64,000 bases of DNA. Source: JAJRPT01 sp965661945 (lineage in GTDB: Bacteria; Bacteroidota; Ignavibacteria; Kapaibacteriales; UBA2268). The DNA lies in the NCBI GenBank assembly GCA_965661945.1, contig CBFIFP010000007.1, forward strand, positions 1 to 64,000. Reading direction: 5' to 3'. The notes beneath the pieces are model-generated. The model did not search any database and was not told the DNA's origin. It saw only the letters and a list, made by a program, of their open reading frames with translations. Below, one piece after another: positions 25,888 to 34,300 of the stretch; the first letter of the stretch is position 1, and each line of letters starts with the position of its first letter. The translations under genes and the position numbers were made by a program.

Positions 25888-27309
25888 ATGATTCCTAATA
25901 AAACTAAGATTATTTGTACTTTGGGTCCTGCAACTTCTAGTACGGAGGTTATTGTTGAGATGATTGGCGCAGGTATGAATGTGGCAAGAGTTAATTTTTC
26001 ACATGGTAGTTACCAGGCTCATCTTGAGTTGATTAAGAATGTAAGAGAAGCAGAAAAAATTACTGGTAAGTCAGTTGCTATTCTTGGCGATTTGCAGGGT
26101 CCTAAGATTAGGGTAGAGAGGTTTGAAGGTGGAAGTGTTGAACTTGTGAAAGGAGAAGAGTTTATTATAACAACTGAAGATATTGGGTTGGGTAATAGTA
26201 AAATATGCTCTACAGGTTTTGAAGGATTAGTTGATGATGCTCAGAATGGTAAAGAGATTTTACTTGATGATGGTTATATTATTTTGGATATTTTAAAGGT
26301 TGTAGGTAAAAAGATTTATACTCAGGTTAGAAAGGGAGGAATTTTAAAGGATAATAAAGGCATTATTATACCAGATAGTTCTTCTTCGGCTCCCTCGATA
26401 ACTGAGAAAGACTTGCATGATTTGAAGTTTGCAATTGAAAATGATGTTGATGCTGTTGCAATGTCTTTTGTTCGTAAAGCAAATGATATTGTAGAGCTTA
26501 GAGGGGCTATGAAGATATATGGCAAAAATTTACCAATAGTAGCAAAAATTGAGAGAAAGGAAGCTGTAGATAATCTTACTTCAATAGTGAAAGAAGTTGA
26601 TTATATTATGGTTGCCAGGGGAGACCTTGGTTTAGAATTGCCAGCGGAAGTTGTTCCATTAACACAAAAGGAAATTATTGAAAAATGTAATTTCTTTGGA
26701 AAACCAGTTATAGTAGCTACTCAGATGTTAGAGTCGATGATTAAAAATCCACGTCCTACTCGTGCGGAAGCGTCTGATGTAGCTAATGCCGTATTGGATG
26801 GTGCAGATGCTTTAATGTTATCTGGTGAAAGTTCTGTGGGTGATTATCCAGTTGATTCTGTAGAGTATATGTCGAAAATTATTCGTTCGGTTGAGAATAA
26901 ATATTGTACAATAGATTTTGTGGCAGAAACTCCACGCGAAAAATTGAAAGATTGGTCGGATGCTCTTGCAAATTCATCTTGTGTTTTGGCAAGACATGTT
27001 GGTGCATCTGCTATAATATCAATTACAGGGACTGGTTATACTGCTGCAAATATTGCAAAATACAGACCATGCATTCCGATAGTTGCAATAACTGATAATG
27101 ACACTACACGTAGGTTGCTTAATTTTAATTGGGGAGTGCAGAGCATAGCGGTACCAAAAATTGATAACAGAATAGATATTTATCAAAACATTGGGAATAT
27201 TTTGGGAGAATCTGATTATATTTTCAAAGGTGATAATGTAGTTTTTGTGGCAGGTTTAAGTTCGGATACTTTTATTCCTCAGAATATTATTAAAATTTAT
27301 AAGGTATGA
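25888..27309 (+). CDS. pyk: Pyruvate kinase
   Basis: Last step of glycolysis: phosphoenolpyruvate + ADP to pyruvate + ATP. The (beta/alpha)8 barrel shows KIICTLGPA at the N-terminus, the catalytic lysine in KIERKEA near residue 222, the magnesium/substrate motif MVARGDLGLELP near 243 and LMLSGESSVGDYP near 310. The B domain lies at about 70-165. The C-terminal regulatory domain (about 345-473) is normal. Length 473 residues. Confidence 0.97.
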   Translation: MIPNKTKIICTLGPATSSTEVIVEMIGAGMNVARVNFSHGSYQAHLELIKNVREAEKITGKSVAILGDLQGPKIRVERFEGGSVELVKGEEFIITTEDIGLGNSKICSTGFEGLVDDAQNGKEILLDDGYIILDILKVVGKKIYTQVRKGGILKDNKGIIIPDSSSSAPSITEKDLHDLKFAIENDVDAVAMSFVRKANDIVELRGAMKIYGKNLPIVAKIERKEAVDNLTSIVKEVDYIMVARGDLGLELPAEVVPLTQKEIIEKCNFFGKPVIVATQMLESMIKNPRPTRAEASDVANAVLDGADALMLSGESSVGDYPVDSVEYMSKIIRSVENKYCTIDFVAETPREKLKDWSDALANSSCVLARHVGASAIISITGTGYTAANIAKYRPCIPIVAITDNDTTRRLLNFNWGVQSIAVPKIDNRIDIYQNIGNILGESDYIFKGDNVVFVAGLSSDTFIPQNIIKIYKV

Positions 27310-27345
27310 TTTTAAGTGATTATTTTTTATTTCTTTTGGTTTAAT

Positions 27346-27414
27346 TTAATTAAATAATAATTAAATAATAATTAAATAATAATTAAATAATAATTAAATA
27401 ATAATTAAATAATT
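27346..27414. repeat. Tandem AT-only repeat between convergent genes
   Basis: An 11-base unit, TAATTAAATAA, is repeated about six times head to tail with perfect or near-perfect copies. It fills the gap between the ends of pyk (plus) and the exonuclease/GIY-YIG gene (minus), covering the last bases of the latter. No spacers or flanking mobile gene are present. It may act as a soft transcription boundary and is expected to vary in copy number. Confidence 0.9.
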
Positions 27415-29104
27415 AAAATTCTATTTTTTTTATTGTAGTATTAATTTCTTCTTGAATTTCTTTTGGTGTTTTATTTTGGATATGAATTATAAATCCATTA
27501 TCTTTATTTTTATGCAGCCAGGAGTTTATTATTCTCATTTCCTCAATATTTAATCCGGTAATATTTTCAATAGGATTATTGAAATATATTGAATTAATTT
27601 CTTCTTCAAAATTATATTTAGCAAGAGCGCCAATTGTTCTTTCGAGTTTTAAAAGTCCATTATAAATAAAATAATAATTTAATGTTTTTTCACGATTATT
27701 TTCAATTTCTATAAAAATAAAATTATTTTTATCTATTGATGTAGGTAGAAGTTGGCATTTTTCATAAAGTAATTTTAAATCTTTTATTTGGTCACGTAAT
27801 ATTGCAGCTTCTTCGAAGTTAAGATTTAAAGCATATTTATTCATTTTATTTTCTAATTCATTTATTAAGGAGTTAGAAAAACCATTTAAAAAATCTTTTA
27901 CATTATTAACTTCAATTATATAATTATTAGTATTTTCTGTTACTTGTGGATTTAAACATTGATGAAGTTTATTGTAAATACAATTATCACATTGTTTTAT
28001 TGATGAAATATTTGTACATTTAATCAATTTAAAATTATTATCAACTATTTTAATTAAGTTTTCGGCAAGAGTAACATTACGGAAAGGTCCGAAGTATTCA
28101 GCGCCGTCATTATCTATATTTTCTGTAATATATATTTTGGGAAATATTTCGGATAATGTTAATTTTATAAAAGGATACTTAGTAGTAATTTTTTGTTTAC
28201 GATTAAAATAAGGTTGATGAACTTTAATTAGTCTATTTTCTAAAAGTAAAGCAGAAAGTTCGGAATTTGTATCCATATATTTAATATCTCTTATACAAGA
28301 GTGTAGTTCCAATTCTTTTCTTGTTTTAATACCGCCTGTAGCGAAGTAATTTTTAACGCGTGATTTTATGTCTTTTGATTTTCCAATATAAATTAAGTTT
28401 TTACCTTCGTCGAAGAATTTATAAATACCTGGTCCTTTTGGAAGGGCATCAATTTTTTCTAATAACTCTGAGGAAATATTACCTTTTTTTCTAAAGCTAT
28501 TATTTTTTTTATCATGAAAGTGAATAACTTCTTCAATTGAAGTTAAATTATGTTTGTTTTCAAGTATTTCGAGTAGTTCGATTAAGATTAAAGCGGTGGC
28601 TTTAGCATCACCAAGGGCTCTGTGTCTGTTTTTAATTTTAATATCGAAGTATTGAGCTAAAGCTCCGACATTTTTCTTTTGTTCTGTGGGAAGTAAATTT
28701 TTAGCTAATTTATAGGTACATAATTTTGGGATTGAGGGAAAATGATAACCCTCTCTTTGAAAAAGTTGTTTAACAAATTTCAAGTCAAAGTTCACGTTAT
28801 GAGCTACGAAAATCACATCTTTCTCATTGAGCATTTGTGCAATGAATTTTAAAACTTCACTTTCTTCTGGAGCATTAAAAGCCATTTCGTTTGTAATGCC
28901 TGTTAAGTTACAAATAAATTGGGGTATATATTGATGTGGATTTATTAAGGAAGAGTATTCTTTTATTATTTCTCCTCCTTCTATTAATACATAAGCGATT
29001 TCAGTTATACGATTTTTTTCGGAGCAATGTCCTGTTGTTTCAACATCAACAACAACAAATTTTTGGTTCCAAAAGGTATCAATTTTATTATTGATAGGAA
29101 TCAT
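27413..29104 (-). CDS. DnaQ-type exonuclease fused to a UvrC/Cho-like GIY-YIG nuclease
   Basis: Two nuclease domains in 563 residues. Residues 10-185 are a DEDDh 3'-5' exonuclease like the DNA polymerase III epsilon subunit: VVVDVETTG, AHNVNFDL, and HRALGDAKATA supplying the last histidine and aspartate. Residues 222-310 are a GIY-YIG domain (GPGIYKFFDE...LIYIGKSKDIKSRV). A UVR motif near 435 (LNFEEAAILRDQIKDL) is the UvrB-contact element. The fusion is known in several phyla and suggests incision plus clean-up in excision repair. It follows rsmB by 27 bases on the same strand. Confidence 0.9.
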   Translation of the reverse strand: MIPINNKIDTFWNQKFVVVDVETTGHCSEKNRITEIAYVLIEGGEIIKEYSSLINPHQYIPQFICNLTGITNEMAFNAPEESEVLKFIAQMLNEKDVIFVAHNVNFDLKFVKQLFQREGYHFPSIPKLCTYKLAKNLLPTEQKKNVGALAQYFDIKIKNRHRALGDAKATALILIELLEILENKHNLTSIEEVIHFHDKKNNSFRKKGNISSELLEKIDALPKGPGIYKFFDEGKNLIYIGKSKDIKSRVKNYFATGGIKTRKELELHSCIRDIKYMDTNSELSALLLENRLIKVHQPYFNRKQKITTKYPFIKLTLSEIFPKIYITENIDNDGAEYFGPFRNVTLAENLIKIVDNNFKLIKCTNISSIKQCDNCIYNKLHQCLNPQVTENTNNYIIEVNNVKDFLNGFSNSLINELENKMNKYALNLNFEEAAILRDQIKDLKLLYEKCQLLPTSIDKNNFIFIEIENNREKTLNYYFIYNGLLKLERTIGALAKYNFEEEINSIYFNNPIENITGLNIEEMRIINSWLHKNKDNGFIIHIQNKTPKEIQEEINTTIKKIEF

Positions 29105-29131
29105 TTAGTACTTTCAATTATTCTATATTAA

Positions 29132-30373
29132 TCAATGGTTTTTTCTTAGGGTAGCAATAAAGAATACATCACCATCATAATTAATTGGTATTAAAATATT
29201 CGCAAAATTACTAATTTTTATCGAATAATCATCAATTGTGTTACTTTCTATTGCTAAAGGTTGAAACTTGGGATTTATTTCAAGAAATTTATTTATCACT
29301 TCAATATTTTCTTTGTCGAAAAAGGAACAAGTTACATAAACAAGTATTCCACCTTTTGTAACATAGTTAGAGTATTCGTTTAATATTGATAATTGAAGCT
29401 CAGAAAATTTATTGATTTTCTCATCGGTTATTGAGTGTTTTTTATCTGGATTTCTTCTTATTGTTCCCGAGCCGCTACAGGGGGCGTCAACAAGAACTAA
29501 CTCATATTCATTATTAGAGTTTAATTTATCTAGTAAAGTTATGTTTGAGTAGGAGTCTATATTTCTGTTATGATACTCTTTTAGTCTGCTGTAAATTTTA
29601 TCATACATATTAATTTTGATGTTGGGATCGAATGATGATATACACAAAGACTTACCTCCTGAACCAGCACAGGCATCTAAAATGGTTTTAGGTTTGAGTT
29701 CGGCTATAAATTTAGAAACTAATACACTTCCGTTATCTTGGACTTCATAATTGAACTTATTTTGGGGTATGAAGTTTATTAGCCCTTTTGTTGTGAAGAT
29801 ATCGATTGTGTTTATTAGGGTATGCTCAAATTTAATTTCATTTGAAATTAAAATATTCTTTAAATTTGATAAGTCTTGTTTTTGAGAAATAGGTCTAATA
29901 GTAATGGGCGGTTTGGTATTAAGTATATAAAATAACAATGGGTTGAACTTATTAATTTGTGTTTGGTACAGTGAAGGGAAAGAATCAATTTGTATATTTT
30001 CGTTAATTTGGTAAAAATCTTTAATATTTTTATCTATCGAAATTTGATTTTCATTAAGAAATTCATCTAGTTCATCATCAAGAATTGTAAAAGTGTCTAA
30101 ATTATCTGACACTTTTTTTGAGATGTTAAAAATAATGTAAAATATTTTTGCTGGGTTAGTAAAACCACTATTTTTTAATGAAATTTTAAATCTAAGATAA
30201 TTATATATTAGTTCTGTCAATAACTTACGGTCTTTTGAGCCGAGTTGTTTGTTAGAAGTAAAATAATCTTTCAATTTTGAACTAAATTTTTCTTGAAAAT
30301 TAAATTCGATGTTGATAAGGTTCTTCAAATGATTAAATAGAAAGTAAAGTTTTTTTTGATTGTTATTGTTCAT
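29132..30373 (-). CDS. rsmB: 16S rRNA (cytosine-5) methyltransferase, RsmB/NOL1 family
   Basis: Modifies a cytosine in rRNA with SAM. The N-terminal ~130 residues resemble the NusB-like domain of RsmB. The catalytic part has motif I as DACAGSGGKSLCI near 233, the motif IV catalytic segment VDAPCSGSGTIRRNP near 298 and motif VI as YVTCSFFDKEN near 350, giving both catalytic cysteines. Length 413 residues. Another RsmB/RsmF-like target (for example tRNA) cannot be excluded. A TAAATTTG -7 element lies about 62 bases upstream. Confidence 0.87.
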   Translation of the reverse strand: MNNNNQKKLYFLFNHLKNLINIEFNFQEKFSSKLKDYFTSNKQLGSKDRKLLTELIYNYLRFKISLKNSGFTNPAKIFYIIFNISKKVSDNLDTFTILDDELDEFLNENQISIDKNIKDFYQINENIQIDSFPSLYQTQINKFNPLLFYILNTKPPITIRPISQKQDLSNLKNILISNEIKFEHTLINTIDIFTTKGLINFIPQNKFNYEVQDNGSVLVSKFIAELKPKTILDACAGSGGKSLCISSFDPNIKINMYDKIYSRLKEYHNRNIDSYSNITLLDKLNSNNEYELVLVDAPCSGSGTIRRNPDKKHSITDEKINKFSELQLSILNEYSNYVTKGGILVYVTCSFFDKENIEVINKFLEINPKFQPLAIESNTIDDYSIKISNFANILIPINYDGDVFFIATLRKNH

Positions 30374-30434
30374 AGTTATATCTATAATAATAAGAATGAT
30401 TTACAAATATTCATAAATTTAATAATTTAAAATA

Positions 30435-30442
30435 CAAATTTA
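30435..30442 (-). promoter_or_regulatory. -7 promoter element for rsmB
   Basis: Minus-strand TAAATTTG fits TAnnTTTG and lies about 62 bases before the rsmB start. The -33 is not clear because the region upstream is only A and T with few G. Confidence 0.4.
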
Positions 30443-30507
30443 CGAAATAATAAAAATATAAAAAATAATGAAAAATAAGAAAAATAATGAAAAATAATTC
30501 ATTATTA

Positions 30508-30539
30508 TTTTTGTATCTAAGTATTTTTTCTTAGTTTTG
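30508..30539 (+). promoter_or_regulatory. Bacteroidota-type promoter for the T9SS cargo gene
   Basis: A TTTTTG (-33; TTG at 30511-30513) and a TAGTTTTG (-7; 30532-30539) are separated by 18 bases. A second TAGTTTTG occurs at 30612-30619 without a good -33. The leader of the first would be about 165 nt and contain the hairpin at 30632-30664. Confidence 0.55.
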
Positions 30540-30631
30540 AACTTTATAAAAGTGTAAAAAGAATTATGAAAAAAAATTCAATTAATAGTTTTATGCTAAT
30601 TGTTTTTTTCATAGTTTTGTAATATAAATAC

Positions 30632-30664
30632 ATACAATTCAAGAAAAAGTTCTTGAATATGTAT
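30632..30664 (+). promoter_or_regulatory. Leader hairpin upstream of the T9SS cargo gene
   Basis: A 9-bp perfect stem ATTCAAGAA / TTCTTGAAT with an AAAG loop is extended by ATAC/GTAT below a small bulge. No T run follows, so it is not a terminator. It lies 47 bases before the start codon and may stabilise the mRNA. Confidence 0.55.
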
Positions 30665-30710
30665 ATTATGTGAAATTGGATAATATTAATAATAATTTAA
30701 GGTATTTAAA

Positions 30711-31283
30711 ATGAATACATTAAGAATTGCAATGCTAATGATAGGTCTGGTCTTAGGCGTAACCTCTCTAAGTTCGCAGGACTATTCTCTAAGGAAATAC
30801 TCTACAGCTAATTCGGGAGCAATCCATGGATTTGCTGATGGTGGATATTTTATGCAAGGTAATTTTGGTCAGTCCCTTGTAGGACAAGTAACTGATGATG
30901 GAAATAATGTCCACTTCGGCTACTGGACTGAACTAGATTTGGGTTTTTTAAGTGTAGAAAACGATGGGGAAAGTATTTATGATAGAAAAATTAAAAATTT
31001 TCCAAATCCAGTAAGAGATTACACTGATTTTAAATTTGAATTAAATGGTGCATCGAATGTATCATTAAAAATATACGATATGAATGGTTCATTAGTAAAT
31101 GAAGTTTTCAGAGGGTACTTAGGAACTGGCGAACATTCTATTAATTGGAATGGTTACAGAGCAGATGGTCAATTGACATCTACAGGTACATATTTATATG
31201 AATTGACTGTAGAGCCTATGGCTGGCGGGACTATGTATTCTAAAGGATATAGCTTGCGTAATACAATGGTAATTGCAAGATAA
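30711..31283 (+). CDS. Small exported protein with a FlgD/T9SS-type C-terminal domain
   Basis: The signal peptide (1-22, ending LSSQ) is followed by a ~70-residue body and then a C-terminal domain starting NFPNPVRD near residue 102. That domain contains VSLKIYDMNGSLV, INWNGYRADGQ and GTYLYEL: the FlgD Ig-like/T9SS type A sorting pattern. The protein is expected to cross the outer membrane through the type IX system or remain surface-bound. The extra ~20 residues after the domain are a departure from most T9SS tails. The repeat protein follows after about 70 bases and may share its transcript. Confidence 0.75.
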   Translation: MNTLRIAMLMIGLVLGVTSLSSQDYSLRKYSTANSGAIHGFADGGYFMQGNFGQSLVGQVTDDGNNVHFGYWTELDLGFLSVENDGESIYDRKIKNFPNPVRDYTDFKFELNGASNVSLKIYDMNGSLVNEVFRGYLGTGEHSINWNGYRADGQLTSTGTYLYELTVEPMAGGTMYSKGYSLRNTMVIAR

Positions 31284-31352
31284 TATCACAATAAAGTTTT
31301 TTTAATTAAAGTAGAAAATAATATGTTTAACAAATGTTTTGGAGTAATTAGA

Positions 31353-34300
31353 ATGAAGAAAATACTTCTTCTTGGATTAATAGCCGTTTTTGGCTTTTTA
31401 GCAATCCAACCTAATACAGTCTTGGCACAAGTGCCGAGATTAATGAATTTTTCAGGAAACTTGTGGGATAACACACAAACTCCTCCAGTTCCAGTTAATA
31501 GAACTGACGTTCCTTTAGTAGTAGAGATATATGATATCGAAACTGGCGGAACAGCTATTTGGGCAGACAACTTTCAAGTTGACGTAGTAAATGGATATTT
31601 TACTGTCAACCTTGGTGGAAATGACCCATTAGATTTAGACTTTGATGTTCCATATTGGATACAAATCAGAGTAGATGGTGGTAACCCTACAGAAAGAGTT
31701 CCGCTAACAACTTCTGCTTATGCATTCAGTGCAGCGACTTCAGAAACTTCAAAATTTGCAGATGAAGTTGCAGACGGTAGCGTAACTCAAGCCAAATTAG
31801 CTCCAGGTGTTATGGCAATTCCTATGGGACCTGCTGGTGGGGATTTGATTGGATCTTACCCTAACCCAGAGATTAACCCTGACAAAATTATTGAGTCAAT
31901 CGAACCAGGTTCTATTACTCAAGATAAATTAGCTCCAAATGTTACTACACCTCCATCTGGACCAGCTTCAGGAGACCTTACAGGTTCTTATCCTGATCCA
32001 TTAATTGCTCCAGGTGCAGTTAAAACTGATAGATTAGCTGATGGTGCAGTTATTTCTCAAAAAATAGCTAACGGAACAATCTTAACTCAAAACATTGCAG
32101 AAAATCAAATTAATGATTTCGTAATACAAAACACAGATGATTTTAACTTTAATAGTGTTAATACTGCTACTTCAGCAACTATTGGTACAGATCTTACTGT
32201 AAATGGTATGAGTGTATTAAATGGTTCTTCCACTATAAATAATACTTTAGTTACTAATGGTTCTTCTACATTTAATAATAATGTATTAGTAACTGGTAAT
32301 CAAACTACAAATGGAATGTTAACAGTTGATGGAACATCAACAATGAATGATATGTTAACAATTACAGCAAACGGTGCGAATGTAACTGGTGATGTAATGT
32401 TAAATAACAATTTAATGGTAACAGGATCTTCAACTTTAACAGGTGATTTGCAAGTTGATGGAACATCAATAATGAATGACATGTTAACAATTACAGCAAA
32501 CGGTGCGAATGTAACTGGTGATGTAATGTTAAATAACAATTTAATGGTAACAGGATCTTCAACATTAACAGGTGATTTGCAAGTTGATGGAACATCAACA
32601 ATGAATGATATGTTAACGATTACAGCAAACGGTGCAAATGTAACTGGTGATGTGATGTTGAATAATGATTTAATGGTTGGTGGAGCTTCTACTTTTACAG
32701 GAGCTTTAACTGCTAATAATGGTGTTGCAGTAACAAATGGTTTAACTGCAGATCAAGCTACTATTACAAATGGTACTGTAACAGCTATTGATGGTACTGA
32801 CCTTACTTATGTTAATGGTACTTTCACTGATTTAGTATCTACAAACTTTACTGTAACTAATTTAACTGTTACAAATTTAACTAATGGTACTTTCTCTAAC
32901 AACTTAACAGTTGGAAACGATTTATCAGTTGGTGGAAATATAAGCGGACAATTAACTAATAATCTAACTGCTGGTGATGGTATTGATGCATTTACTTATG
33001 ATAATACTGGTAACGCAACTGTTGGTATTGCTAATGGTGGTGTAACTAATATTAAATTAGCAAATGATGCTGTAGATGAGCCAAAAATTGGAGCATCAAA
33101 CGCAGCAACAGCAGGTTTTGTGTTAGGTTATAATGGTGCAAATTTAGAATGGGTACCTGGTTCAGTAGAAACTGAAGGTGTTATAACTGGTGACGGTACA
33201 GCAGCTGATAGAATTAGATTAACAGACGTAGGAGTTGCAGGTAATCAGGTAGTAATTAGAAATCCAGCAAATACTGATTGGGTATTTTCTAATATTAATG
33301 GTGGAGTAATCGAAGATGGTTCAATCACTAATGATGATATTTCTCCAACTGCAGCAATAGCATACTCAAAATTAAATTTAGCAAACTCAATAGTTAATGC
33401 AGACGTTGCTCCAGCAGCAGCAATAGCATATTCAAAATTAAATTTAACTAATTCAATTATCACTGGTGATTTAACTAATGAATCAGTAACTGATGATAAA
33501 ATTAGTTCAGCTGGCGCTGGTGGCGCTGGTGAAGTTTTAATTTCTGATGGAGCAGGTGGAGTAACTTGGGGTTTGGTTAACAATATTCCTGCAAACAATG
33601 GACTAACAAATAACTCTGGAACTATTCAATTAGGTGGAAACTTAATCAATAATACCGATATTAATACAGATAACGGAAATTTAGAGATTTCTGGTACTGG
33701 TGAAGTAGTATTGAGCAATGGTGGTGGTGTTTATGTTGATAGACAAATCACAATGGGTAATACAGGTGATGGATTCCCTGCTGATGTTGTAGTTGATGGT
33801 GGTACTATGAACTTAAATGGAACTGCTTTAACATTAACAACTGGAAATGCTTCATTGACCTCTGGGAATCTATCTGTAGGTGGAACAACTACTCTAAATG
33901 GTGCAACTACAGTAAATAATACATTATCACAAACTGGTGCAGGAAACCAAGTAACATTCGCAGGCAATGTAGATGCAACTAATGGTTTAGATGTTACTGG
34001 TGCTAACTTAACAGTTGGAACAGAATTTAACGTAAATGTTACAAATGGTAATATTACTACAACAGGTAGTACTAACTTAGGTAATGCAACAGCATCTGAT
34101 TTATTAGATGTTCGTTCTAGAATTATTAATGATGAAGCAGGTCAACCAGTTTCTGTTATTGATGATTTAGATGTAACTGGTGGATTAGATGTAGATCTAA
34201 ATTACACTTCTACAAATGGTAACATTACATTATCAAATGGAAATATTACTGCAACTAATGGATCTTTAACTGTTGGTTCTGCAGTAACAGTTGGTGGTAA

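Noticed and set aside
27346..27414. CRISPR-like array
   Set aside because: The 11-bp units are directly adjacent without spacers and there are no cas genes.
31329..31344. A 16-base match between the start of the repetitive-protein gene and the right end of the locus B repeat
   Set aside because: The shared stretch centres on a GGAG ribosome-binding-like sequence; outside it there is no similarity, so chance plus AT bias explains it.
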